64,000 bases of DNA from Candidatus Ruminococcus avistercoris (lineage in GTDB: Bacteria > Bacillota > Clostridia > Lachnospirales > Lachnospiraceae). Made by a program: the position numbers and the translations under genes. The stretch is taken from NCBI GenBank assembly GCA_019120315.1, contig DWVJ01000034.1, forward strand, positions 1 through 64,000, given 5' to 3'. The notes beneath the pieces are model-generated. The model did no database searches, was not told the origin of the DNA, and saw only the letters and a list, made by a program, of their open reading frames with translations. Positions 25,681 through 34,141 of this stretch are shown here, piece by piece (the stretch's first letter is position 1; each line of letters starts with the position of its first letter).

Positions 25681-26380
25681 CAGTTTCACAAAAGAAAAAC
25701 TTGATACGTATTTTAAGGAATTGGCAAAGGAGTTCAGACGGCTTAACGGTAAATCAATGCCGGCAGAAATTGTATTGGTTGGGGGCGCAGCTATCCTAAT
25801 CAATTATGGTTTCCGTGATATGACTGCGGATATTGATGCCGTGATCCACGCTGCTTCAGTAATGAAAGATGCCATAAATGCAGTCGGCGACAAATTTGGT
25901 TTGCCAAATGGTTGGTTAAATGCAGATTTTGTGCATAGCGGATCGTACTCGCCAAAGCTGGATGAATTCTCGGTCTATTATAAGTCATTTTACGGTGTTC
26001 TTACTGTTCGTGCAATTGCAGCAGAATATCTTATTGCGATGAAATTGCGTTCCGGAAGAAAGTATAAAAATGATCTTTCCGATGTGATCGGTATTTTGGC
26101 TGAACATGAGAAGAAAGGCACATCCATTACGTTCGAGAAAATTGATTCTGCAGTAAGGAATCTTTATGGCGGCTGGGATTCCTTTCCCGAAGACTCAAAG
26201 AGATTTATTAAGGATGCGCTGAAGAGCGGCGATTTTGAAAATGTTTATACATCGGTAAAAGTTGAAGAAAACGAGTCTAGAGATATTTTGATTGAGTTTG
26301 AAAAGGATTATCCGAAGGCTGCAAAGGAATCAAATATTAATGAGATTTTGAAAACATTGAAAGCGAAGCGAAAACCCTGA
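25670..26380 (+). CDS. Nucleotidyltransferase-fold protein (DUF6036/AbiEii-like), putative toxin
   Basis: A 236-residue protein with the minimal nucleotidyltransferase signature: LVGGAAILINYGFR (G38, G39), then MTADIDAVI with D54 and D56 as metal ligands. This matches the DUF6036/AbiEii-like group, in which members act as toxins or defence effectors by transferring nucleotides to tRNA or other targets. It is translationally coupled to an HTH partner and lies beside a group II intron relic and another toxin-antitoxin pair. Function as toxin is inferred from family and layout, not shown. Ribosome site AGCGAGG lies inside the partner gene. Confidence 0.78.
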   Translation: MSSDSFTKEKLDTYFKELAKEFRRLNGKSMPAEIVLVGGAAILINYGFRDMTADIDAVIHAASVMKDAINAVGDKFGLPNGWLNADFVHSGSYSPKLDEFSVYYKSFYGVLTVRAIAAEYLIAMKLRSGRKYKNDLSDVIGILAEHEKKGTSITFEKIDSAVRNLYGGWDSFPEDSKRFIKDALKSGDFENVYTSVKVEENESRDILIEFEKDYPKAAKESNINEILKTLKAKRKP

Positions 26381-26442
26381 CGGGGAATGACAGCATGAAG
26401 ATAATAGTTAAAGACAGAGTTTAAAAAGACAGGGGTGATACT

Positions 26443-27297
26443 ATGCTGTGCCAGCAAAAAGGCGTGCTGTCCGGTTCGGATTTTTACTTTTTCACACCAT
26501 CGCAAACTGCCAGAAATCTGCTGTTTTATTTCACGTCAGTGGGCCACTTTTTCTGCGATTTCGGGTATCGGGTGGCACGGGAAAATTATGGGAATTATCT
26601 GCTGCTTCTGGTGAAGAAGGGACGGCTGTCTGTGGAGACCGGAGGAAAAAAATATACGGTAAGAGAAAAGGAAGCGGCGCTGATTGACTGTCATTTGCCT
26701 CACGTATATGAGGCGGTAGGATTTGCGGAATTTCTGTGGATCCATTTTGAAGGAGCGGATTCCAAGCGGCTTTATCTGGAAATTACAGAAAAGGTTTTTG
26801 ACGGACCGGTGTTTCGTCCGGAGCATCCCATTATAATAGAAGAAAAACTGAAAAATATTATCTCCGTTCGCAGGTATGAGCAGTTTTGTTCTGAATATGA
26901 AGATTCTTTGCAGATCTATGGATTGCTGATGAGTCTGTGCGGCAATGGGATGGCTGCTTTACCGAATGGAGCGCAGGATGAGGGCAGAATGGGGCAGGTA
27001 ATTCGATACATAGGTGAGCATCTATCAAAGGATCTGTCGGTGGGCGTGCTGGCGGATCTTGCAGGGTTAAGCGAATCTCATTTCACCAGAAAATTTCGTC
27101 AGGCGATGAGCAGTTCTCCCAAAGAGTATCTAATCCGGCGGCGTATGAACGAAGCCAAATATCTGCTGAAAACCACTGATTTTCCGGTGAAGGAGATTGC
27201 CGCCCGGGTGGGATACCGCAGCGAGTCCCATTTTACCAATACCTTTACCGCACAGAACGGGCTGTCACCGAAGCGTTTTCGCGAATTCCCCATTTGA
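26443..27297 (+). CDS. AraC-family transcriptional regulator
   Basis: A 284-residue regulator. A cupin-type sensing domain (GKKYTVREKEAALIDCHLPHVYEA, FLWIHFEGADSKRLY; about 60-150) precedes the double HTH at about 185-284 (LSVGVLADLAGLSESHFTRKF, VKEIAARVGYRSESHFTNTF). It lies 119 bases upstream of a UROD-family gene in the same direction and probably controls it. TTGACA occurs right at its end (27294-27299), but no good -10 follows at normal distance, as expected if the downstream promoter needs activation. Confidence 0.92.
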   Translation: MLCQQKGVLSGSDFYFFTPSQTARNLLFYFTSVGHFFCDFGYRVARENYGNYLLLLVKKGRLSVETGGKKYTVREKEAALIDCHLPHVYEAVGFAEFLWIHFEGADSKRLYLEITEKVFDGPVFRPEHPIIIEEKLKNIISVRRYEQFCSEYEDSLQIYGLLMSLCGNGMAALPNGAQDEGRMGQVIRYIGEHLSKDLSVGVLADLAGLSESHFTRKFRQAMSSSPKEYLIRRRMNEAKYLLKTTDFPVKEIAARVGYRSESHFTNTFTAQNGLSPKRFREFPI

Positions 27298-27416
27298 CAT
27301 GATCGAAAATTACAAGCAGATAGCTGGAAACTTTATGGAATACCGAAGGGCATTCCGGTAGAATACAATCATCAGAAGCGACAAGAAACCAAAATCAGGA
27401 AAGATTGGGGGATTTG

Positions 27417-28646
27417 ATGATGACACCAAAAGAAAGAGATCGCCTTCGGGAACTGGCGAAAACGCAGCTGGAAATTGCAAACAGTGAAAAAAATCAGAAA
27501 CGGACTAAAATGTGGATTGCTCATAACTCCTGTAAAGGAGAGCGGCCTATGATCCATCTGGAGATTGATAACTTCACTCAGGAAGTACTTTTCCCGCAGA
27601 TGCAGTGCAAGGATCCCATGGCCCGCAGAATTGAGGAGAGACTGCTGCATAACTTCTATAACATGCAGGTGTTGGACGATGATAAAGTGGTGGCTCCCTA
27701 CTTCGGTGTGTGGTGGGATCTGGATCTGAAGCCCTGGGGCTTTGAGGTGAAAAAAGAGGTGGCTTCCGACGGCGGCCTGGGACAGCATTTCACCGAACAG
27801 GTACAGGAGCTGGGAGAAGAGATCGATAAATTCAGACCTTCCGAATTTAAGATCAAAGTGGATGAGACCAACGAATATTTTAAGGCAGCAGAGGATGCTT
27901 TCGGGGATATCCTCCCGGTAAAACATGTGGGCAAATCCCTGACCTGCTGGCTGACCCAGGATCTGGTTCATATCATGGGCATGCAGAATATGTGCTATGC
28001 GCTCTATGATTATCCCGATGAGTTCGTGCAGGTGCTGAATCAGCTGGCAGACGATTATCTGAAATTTTTTGAGGAGTGGAGAGACAGCGGGCTTTTGTAT
28101 CCCACTGCCGGATATGAAGAGTGCAACCAGGGTTCCATCTGTCTGACGGATGAACTGCCAAGCGAAGGTCCGGTGGATCTGAATCAGATCTGGCTGCATA
28201 TGGACTCTCAGGAGACGATCAACGTATCGCAGGAAATGTTTGAGTCCATGGTATGGGATTCCTACAAGAAAGTAGCTGACCGCTTCGGACTGGTATCCTT
28301 TGGCTGCTGTGATCCGCTGGAGAGACTGTGGCCCTGCTTAAGCCAGCTGAAAAATCTGAGAAAGGCTTCCATCTCTCCCTGGACGGATGAAGCATATATG
28401 GGCGAAGTGCTGGCGGGCAAAAAGATCATTTACCAGAGAAAACCAAGTCCCAACTATCTGGGAGTATCCGAGGTGCTCGATGAGGATGCCTGGAGAGATC
28501 ACATCACCACCACGCTGAAATACGCCAAAGACTGTACCGTGGAACTGACCATCCGTGATGTGTATACCATTCATAACAACGTGGACAAGGCGAAACGCTG
28601 CGTGGAAATTATGAAAGAGTGCATCGCGGATAACTGGAATGCATAA
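27417..28646 (+). CDS. UROD-family methyltransferase-like protein
   Basis: A 409-residue protein related to the uroporphyrinogen decarboxylase superfamily, distant from the protein at 4700-5956. A CCDP motif (C297, C298, D299 in SFGCCDPLERL) lies where UROD-type methyltransferases carry their metal ligands. The C-terminal part reads VELTIRDVYTIHNN. ATG 27417 or 27420, after GGGGGA. A shorter relative at 39902-40786 lacks the whole middle including the CCDP region. AraC upstream, strong terminator downstream. Substrate unknown; methyl transfer from a methoxylated or methylated compound is the family-based guess. Confidence 0.8.
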   Translation: MMTPKERDRLRELAKTQLEIANSEKNQKRTKMWIAHNSCKGERPMIHLEIDNFTQEVLFPQMQCKDPMARRIEERLLHNFYNMQVLDDDKVVAPYFGVWWDLDLKPWGFEVKKEVASDGGLGQHFTEQVQELGEEIDKFRPSEFKIKVDETNEYFKAAEDAFGDILPVKHVGKSLTCWLTQDLVHIMGMQNMCYALYDYPDEFVQVLNQLADDYLKFFEEWRDSGLLYPTAGYEECNQGSICLTDELPSEGPVDLNQIWLHMDSQETINVSQEMFESMVWDSYKKVADRFGLVSFGCCDPLERLWPCLSQLKNLRKASISPWTDEAYMGEVLAGKKIIYQRKPSPNYLGVSEVLDEDAWRDHITTTLKYAKDCTVELTIRDVYTIHNNVDKAKRCVEIMKECIADNWNA

Positions 28647-28695
28647 ACAGGCCATCAAAACATTCTTAATCATATAACTTAACTTCCTATTTTCT

Positions 28696-28743
28696 TTAAG
28701 CGAAAGCGCTGTCAGATTGATTTGGCAGTGCTTTTTCGCTTAA
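28696..28743 (+). terminator. Intrinsic terminator after the UROD-like gene
   Basis: TTAAGCGAAA/TTTTTCGCTTAA outer stem and GCGCTGTCA/TGGCAGTGC inner stem with a T-run in the 3' arm. A run of A/T follows. Confidence 0.9.
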
Positions 28744-28747
28744 AAAA

Positions 28748-28761
28748 TGTAAGCGTTTACA
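28748..28761. promoter_or_regulatory. LacI/cre-type operator, upstream copy
   Basis: TGTAAGCGTTTACA matches the LacI-family/catabolite-response pattern TGWAANCGNTNWCA. It lies 189 bp (centre to centre) upstream of a second such site, before the lacI-type gene. Confidence 0.75.
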
Positions 28762-28862
28762 TTATGCTGGAAATTATACTAAAAAGTAAAAGGTGAAAAT
28801 AGTGAAATTATACAAAAATATTTCCGAATGTAAATTTTATGTAAAATATTACACAAAAGATA

Positions 28863-28891
28863 TTGCGTAAAAAGGGAGAAAATGGTATGAT
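28863..28891 (+). promoter_or_regulatory. Predicted promoter of the lacI-type gene
   Basis: TTGCGT, 17 bases, TATGAT (28886-28891), located between the two LacI-type operators. Confidence 0.5.
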
Positions 28892-28935
28892 AATCACAAG
28901 AAAAGAGAACTTGATAAAAAATTCGTTGTAACATT

Positions 28936-28951
28936 TAGTAAGCGCTTACAT
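28936..28951. promoter_or_regulatory. LacI-type operator, proximal copy
   Basis: TAGTAAGCGCTTACAT, with the perfect core GTAAGCGCTTAC, 25 bases before the lacI-type start codon. A roadblock or autorepression site for the encoded LacI protein. Confidence 0.8.
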
Positions 28952-28976
28952 TTTCCGAGACGCAAGGAGAAAGTTT

Positions 28977-29960
28977 ATGAGTAATTCTACCATTTACGAC
29001 GTATCCCGCCTTGCAGGAGTTTCTACAGCTACGGTTTCCCGTGTGTTTTCGGATCCAAAACGGGTGAAGGAATCTACCTGCAGTAAAGTATATGAAGCGG
29101 CGAAAATTCTGAATTATCATCCCAGCGCCATTGCACGGGCGATGGCAAAGCAGAAAACGGATAAGATCGCTTATCTGATCTGCAAAAAGGGCGCTACCAT
29201 ATTGGACGAGTTTTATGCAGGTATCTGCGAAGGGGTGATGCGGCAGGCAAAAAAATATAAATATCAGCTTTTAATTTCCACCGAGGAAGAGTGGCGGGCG
29301 ACAGAACAGAGTAAGCAGATCGACGGCGTAATTCTGGCCGGTGACGCGCAGGCGGATCTGATCCTGGAGTTTCAGCGCCAGGGAGTAATGGTCATGCTGG
29401 TGAATCACCGGCTGCCCGGATTCGACCTGCCCTGTGTGATAGCCGACGAGTATGACGGTGTCCGGCAGGTGATAAATTTCCTGGTTGAAAAAGGGCATTC
29501 CCGGATCGCCATGCTGGATGGGCGGATCTCGCCATATATAGCCGGAGAGCGGTACCGGGCTTTCCTGGCTGCCATGAAGGAGCATGGTCTGTCGGTGGAT
29601 GATCCCGGCGTCATGATGTGTGACAAAGACGTGGACAGCGCCATGCAGGCTGCCATGGAACTGCTGGGGCGGCCGGATCCGCCCACGGCGGTGTTCGCTG
29701 TGAACGATGTGCTGGCTGCCGGGGTGATGAAGGCGGCCAGGCGTCTGGGTATGCGGCTTCCGGATGATCTGGCGGTGGTTGGCTACGATGATTCTTCTGT
29801 CTGTTCCCTGCTGGATCCGGAACTGACTTCTGTCCGGGTACATTGCAGGCAGATGGGAGAGGAAGCTGCCGGAAATATGCTGGAATGTTTAAGCGGCGAA
29901 AAGCCGTGCCGGCAGCTGACAACGGTTCCGGTGGAACTGCGGATTCGTACATCCGTGTAA
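28977..29960 (+). CDS. LacI-family transcriptional regulator
   Basis: A 327-residue repressor. The N-terminal HTH (TIYDVSRLAGVSTATVSRVF) and hinge helix (NYHPSAIARAMA) are followed by a periplasmic-binding-like ligand domain (KIAYLICKKG, GVILAGDAQ, GHSRIAMLDG, AVFAVNDVLAAGVM, VVGYDDSSV). It precedes a CUT1 importer in the same direction, and two GTAAGCG-type operators lie upstream, none between it and the permease. It therefore probably controls itself and, by read-through, the importer operon in response to the transported sugar. Confidence 0.94.
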   Translation: MSNSTIYDVSRLAGVSTATVSRVFSDPKRVKESTCSKVYEAAKILNYHPSAIARAMAKQKTDKIAYLICKKGATILDEFYAGICEGVMRQAKKYKYQLLISTEEEWRATEQSKQIDGVILAGDAQADLILEFQRQGVMVMLVNHRLPGFDLPCVIADEYDGVRQVINFLVEKGHSRIAMLDGRISPYIAGERYRAFLAAMKEHGLSVDDPGVMMCDKDVDSAMQAAMELLGRPDPPTAVFAVNDVLAAGVMKAARRLGMRLPDDLAVVGYDDSSVCSLLDPELTSVRVHCRQMGEEAAGNMLECLSGEKPCRQLTTVPVELRIRTSV

Positions 29961-30069
29961 AACTGAATTTTTACTTTAATTTTACACAGCCATGATATTC
30001 AAAAAATGATCCGGGTAGTATAGTTTATCATGGACAGTATTGCTTGGTAGAAAGGAGGAAAAAAGCAAC

Positions 30070-30909
30070 ATGAAAAAGAAAAAACATGCCGCGACTGTCT
30101 GGAAAGGAATCGGCTGTGTGGTATTTCTGTTTATCGCACTCTTTCCCATTTACTGGTTGGCGGCCATGTCGATTCGTCTGACGGATGAAATGAAAGGACA
30201 CATTTCTGTCATCCCTCATTCTTTTACGCTGGAGCATTTTGCGCAGCTGTTTGAAAGAGAAGGATTCGGACAGGCGATTCTCAACAGTGCGCAGACGACC
30301 CTGGGATCTCTGGTGATTTCCCTGCTGGTTGGTATCTGTGCGGCATACGTGATTGCGCGGCGCCGTTTCCGGTTCGGCTTTAAGCAGCCGATGACTTACT
30401 GGGTTCTGCTGGTCAGAGTTCTTCCGCCGGTGGCATTTGTCATTCCGCTGTATATCATGTTTAATCAGCTGGGGCTGATCAATACGAAGGTACCGGTAAT
30501 GCTTGCCTGCGTACTGATTAACGTTCCGCTGATCATCTGGTTTCTGCTCAGTTTCTTTCAGGAACTGCCGGAGGAAGTGGAGGAAAGCGCAAAGATGGAC
30601 GGAGCCACAGAGTGGCAGCTGTTTCGGAAAATCGTTCTCCCCCTGGTTGCTCCGGGCATTGCAGCTGTGGCCATGCTGTCCTTCATGTATGCATGGAATG
30701 AATATACCTATACGGTAATCTTCACCCGCAGCTCGACAAACAATACGGTGCCCCTGGCACTGGCCCTGCTGAATACGGAAGATAACCTGACCAACTTCGG
30801 TCTGGTGGCAGCCGGCGGTATCATTTCGGTGATCCCCATTGCGCTGTTTGTCATCTTTGCTCAGAATTATCTGATTTCCGGTCTTTCCAGCGGCGCGGTA
30901 AAAGAGTAA
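30070..30909 (+). CDS. Sugar ABC permease, MalG-like
   Basis: A 279-residue CUT1 permease with six membrane segments and the EAA loop VEESAKMDGATEWQLFRKIVLP. C-terminal SGLSSGAVKE is typical for the MalG-type subunit. ATG 30070 follows AAAGGAGG; the longer frame from TTG 30040 includes that ribosome site. Gene order (MalG, binding protein, MalF, other, ATPase) is unusual, because most CUT1 operons start with the binding protein. The 109-base gap before it holds only a possible TATAGT -10 at 30019. Confidence 0.93.
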   Translation: MKKKKHAATVWKGIGCVVFLFIALFPIYWLAAMSIRLTDEMKGHISVIPHSFTLEHFAQLFEREGFGQAILNSAQTTLGSLVISLLVGICAAYVIARRRFRFGFKQPMTYWVLLVRVLPPVAFVIPLYIMFNQLGLINTKVPVMLACVLINVPLIIWFLLSFFQELPEEVEESAKMDGATEWQLFRKIVLPLVAPGIAAVAMLSFMYAWNEYTYTVIFTRSSTNNTVPLALALLNTEDNLTNFGLVAAGGIISVIPIALFVIFAQNYLISGLSSGAVKE

Positions 30910-30950
30910 CTGAAAACAGGCAAATAAAGAAGTAGATTGGAGGAAAAATA

Positions 30951-32201
30951 ATGAAAAAGAAAGTATTAGCGGTTCTTCTTGCGGGAACTATGGTATTCTC
31001 AATGGCAGCCTGCGGCGGCGGCTCCAAGGGAGAAGATTCAGCAGAAGGCGGTTCCGATGGCGGTACGACACAGATGTCCATCGTGCTTCGTGGCGGCGTT
31101 TATGCAGATGTAATCAAAGAATGTCTTCCGGCTTTTGAGGAGGAACATAATGTAACCATTGATGTACAGGAGCTTTCAGAGGACGATCTTCATACCTCGA
31201 TCGCGCTGAATGCCACCAGCGGGGACGGCGCTTATGACCTGTGCATGGTGGACGGTTCCTGGATGGCGGAATTTACGGAGTCCGGCGTGCTGGCCAACCT
31301 GTCTGAACTGGGTTATGAGCTGGACGACGATATCATTGAGGCAACCACATCGATCTGTTATGTGGACGACAGCGTATATCTGGCTCCTTATTATGGAAAC
31401 GTTACCGTACTGATGCTCAATAAAGCCAATGTGGAAGAAGCGGGGTATTCCGCAGATACCATTCAGTCCATGGATGATATTATCAAGATCTGCCAGCAGG
31501 CTCAGGCCAACGGCAAACTTGGATTCCTCTACCGCGGCGACAGCCAGAATAACCTGGTAGTTGACTTCATGCCGATTCTGCTTTCCTACGGCGGATGGGT
31601 TGTGGATGAAAACAATCAGCCTACTGTGAATACGCCGGAATTTACGGAAGCGATGAACGCTTATATGGAACTGGTGAAAACCGGCGAAGCACAGGTGAAA
31701 GATGACCTGGTAGCTTCCATCGATTCCGGAGCAGCGACCATGGGTATCGGCTGGCCGGGATGGTATACGCCTACCGAAGATTCCGCTGCTGATTATATCG
31801 CTCTGTCCGGAAAAGCAACGGCTGACGCAGAAGCAAATAATGCAAACGTATATGGTATCTGGTGTCTTGGTATCCCGTCCAACAGTCCCAATTCTGAACT
31901 GGCTGCTGAACTGCTTACTTATCTGATGGATCCGGAAGTACAGCGCGGTACCGTGGAGTCCGGCGGTGTTCCCTGCCGTTACTCCAGTCTGCAGGATGAA
32001 GAAGTACTGGCAACTTATCCTCAGTATGAAGTAGTATGCCAGGCGCTGGAAAGCGGCGTATATCGTCCGGTTATCTCTCAGTGGACACAGTTCTATACCA
32101 CGCTGGGAACGGAAATGGATAATATCATCAATGGTGCCAAAACAGTGGAACAGGGACTTGCAGACGCCCAGACAGAACTGGAAGAGCTCATGGCGGAGTA
32201 A
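30951..32201 (+). CDS. Extracellular sugar-binding lipoprotein (CUT1)
   Basis: A 416-residue binding protein of the family-1 type. The signal peptide MKKKVLAVLLAGTMVFSMAAC ends in a lipobox (SMAAC) and a glycine-rich linker (GGGSKGEDSAEGGSDGG) follows. The fold starts at SIVLRGGVYADVIKECLPAFEEEHN. Aspartate/tryptophan-rich positions (WPGWYTPTED) near the middle fit carbohydrate contacts. Flanked by the two permease genes with 41 and 34 bases between. Confidence 0.94.
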   Translation: MKKKVLAVLLAGTMVFSMAACGGGSKGEDSAEGGSDGGTTQMSIVLRGGVYADVIKECLPAFEEEHNVTIDVQELSEDDLHTSIALNATSGDGAYDLCMVDGSWMAEFTESGVLANLSELGYELDDDIIEATTSICYVDDSVYLAPYYGNVTVLMLNKANVEEAGYSADTIQSMDDIIKICQQAQANGKLGFLYRGDSQNNLVVDFMPILLSYGGWVVDENNQPTVNTPEFTEAMNAYMELVKTGEAQVKDDLVASIDSGAATMGIGWPGWYTPTEDSAADYIALSGKATADAEANNANVYGIWCLGIPSNSPNSELAAELLTYLMDPEVQRGTVESGGVPCRYSSLQDEEVLATYPQYEVVCQALESGVYRPVISQWTQFYTTLGTEMDNIINGAKTVEQGLADAQTELEELMAE

Positions 32202-32235
32202 CAGTGGCCGGCAAGTCAAAATGAGGTGACTGTTT

Positions 32236-33126
32236 ATGAAAAAAAGAAAAAATAATAATGCTGAGGCGCAGGTAAAGCGCTTCAGCATCGGGATGGCCTC
32301 GCCGGCGATTATCGTGCTGGCCATTATGACGGCCTATCCCCTAATTTTTACACTGGTCTACAGTTTTTCGGACTACAATCTTCTGAAAGCCATGAGCCAG
32401 GGTGTGGAAGCTACCGGGTTGAAGAACTATATCGACCTTCTGTCAGACAGCTATTTTCAGCAGTCTGTGTGGAATACCGTCAAGTTTACCATTCTGACGG
32501 TTATCTTTGAGATGCTGGTGGGATTTGCGATGGCACTTTTCGTAAACAGCCTGCGCAAAGGTCAGAAAGCCATGCGTACGCTGCTGCTGCTGCCCTATCT
32601 GCTTCCCACCGTTACCGTAGCGATGATCTGGCGTATGATGCTCTCTCCAAACTACGGAATCGTCAATCAGGTAATGGAAAGCCTGCATCTGCCGGTGTAT
32701 AACTGGTTTTCTGACATTCATACGGCATTTGGCATGCTGGTGCTGATCGACGTATGGCAGAGCGCACCCTTTGTGTTCCTGCTGCTGTATGCGGCGCTGC
32801 AGTCGGTGCCCCAGGGCCAGTACGAAGCGGCCCGGATGGACGGCGCCAATTCCATCAAAATTCTTTTCTACGTGACGATACCGAACATTAAGAAAAGTCT
32901 TGCGCTGTGTGCGCTGCTGAGAACCATCGACAGCTTCCGTCTGTTCGATAAAGTAAATCTGCTGACAGGAGGCGGCCCGGCCAACAGTACATCTACGATT
33001 ACACAGTATCTGTACAATTACGGTATCCAGTCCTTCGACTTCGGATTCGGCAGCGCCGGCGCCATCGTGATGACAGTGATCGTATTGATTCTGTCCAGTT
33101 TCTACATAAGACGGGCTATTAAATAG
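32236..33126 (+). CDS. Sugar ABC permease, MalF-like
   Basis: A 296-residue CUT1 permease: six membrane segments, EAA loop YEAARMDGANSIKILFYVTIP near 193-213, and the family-typical FDKVNLLTGGGPANSTSTITQYLY. Partners the MalG-like protein at 30070-30909. It ends ten bases before the metallo-beta-lactamase-fold gene, so that gene is in the same transcript. Confidence 0.94.
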   Translation: MKKRKNNNAEAQVKRFSIGMASPAIIVLAIMTAYPLIFTLVYSFSDYNLLKAMSQGVEATGLKNYIDLLSDSYFQQSVWNTVKFTILTVIFEMLVGFAMALFVNSLRKGQKAMRTLLLLPYLLPTVTVAMIWRMMLSPNYGIVNQVMESLHLPVYNWFSDIHTAFGMLVLIDVWQSAPFVFLLLYAALQSVPQGQYEAARMDGANSIKILFYVTIPNIKKSLALCALLRTIDSFRLFDKVNLLTGGGPANSTSTITQYLYNYGIQSFDFGFGSAGAIVMTVIVLILSSFYIRRAIK

Positions 33127-33135
33127 GTAAGCGAT

Positions 33136-34110
33136 ATGAAAATAACATTTGTAAACGTGGGATATGGCGAAGCCATTCTCCTGGAATGGGAAAAAGATGT
33201 CTTTGGTCCGGAAGGGTTTACCGTGCTGATCGACGGCGGCGGGGCGGAGACAGAAGAATTCGCAGACCGCTCTACCGGCCGGATCCCTCTCTGGGAATAT
33301 GTAAAAGAGAGGCGGATACCGCGCATCGACCGGATGATCAGTACCCATACCCACGAGGATCATATCAGCGGACTGCTGAAAACTGCACAGCTGCTTCCGC
33401 CGGGAGAGCTGTGGCAGAGTCTGCCGCCTGATTTTTATCAGCACCTGCATTCTCTGAAAGGATTTTCCATCAGCAATCCCAACCGGAATAAATTCAGGAA
33501 TGCACTGGATGATTACTGTGAACTTTGCAGGCTGACCCGGGAGCGCGGAGGCGTGATCCGGAAGCTGCAGGCAGGGCAGAGTATTCCGGTGGGGCCGGAT
33601 ACGGTGATCCATGTGCTGGCGCCGACGCCGGAGAGACTGGATCAGATGCAGGCGTCCCTGGAGGAATTGTACGCACAGACAGATCCCGACAGTTTTCTGG
33701 AGAAACTTACGGTTCTGGATGCGCAGATGAACAATTACAGCCTGATTCTGATGGTGGAATGCCAGGGCAGACGGATCCTGCTTCCGGGAGATACCAACCG
33801 GAGCGGATACAAAGGGATTCCGGCGGATTCTCTGAAGGCGGATCTGTTTAAAGTGGGACATCACGGACAGATTGACGGGGCCGACCAGGAGTTGCTGGAT
33901 GCGGTGGCGCCGGAAGCGGTGGTATGCTGTGCTTCCAGCGACCGGCGCTATGACAGCGCGCATCCGGATCTGATCCGCATGATGGCAAAGGCCGGCATCC
34001 GGCAGTATTTTTCAGACTGTCCTGCAGTGCCGGAGATTCGGATCGAGCCCCATCAGGCGTTGGAATTCACAATTGCAGAAGGGGAGAGCCTTTCGGGGCG
34101 GTATCGCTGA
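33136..34110 (+). CDS. Metallo-beta-lactamase-fold hydrolase (ComEC C-terminal-like)
   Basis: A 324-residue soluble protein. The HxHxDH motif is HTHEDH (H71-H76), with LIDGGG before it, LLPGDTN (about 215-221) and KVGHHG (about 236-241). These match the ComEC/Rec2-type MBL domains rather than lactamases or glyoxalases. There are no membrane segments and no signal peptide. It is inserted between the MalF permease and the ATPase gene of a sugar importer, with ribosome spacing that indicates co-expression. Role unknown; hydrolysis of a phosphodiester or a modified sugar is a guess. Confidence 0.85.
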   Translation: MKITFVNVGYGEAILLEWEKDVFGPEGFTVLIDGGGAETEEFADRSTGRIPLWEYVKERRIPRIDRMISTHTHEDHISGLLKTAQLLPPGELWQSLPPDFYQHLHSLKGFSISNPNRNKFRNALDDYCELCRLTRERGGVIRKLQAGQSIPVGPDTVIHVLAPTPERLDQMQASLEELYAQTDPDSFLEKLTVLDAQMNNYSLILMVECQGRRILLPGDTNRSGYKGIPADSLKADLFKVGHHGQIDGADQELLDAVAPEAVVCCASSDRRYDSAHPDLIRMMAKAGIRQYFSDCPAVPEIRIEPHQALEFTIAEGESLSGRYR

Positions 34111-34141
34111 ATGGCAGGCGCAAAAAAGGAGGAATATTACT

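Noticed and set aside
32443-33963. 506-codon minus-strand frame
   Set aside because: Antisense to MalF-like and MBL-fold genes; no domain and no ribosome site.
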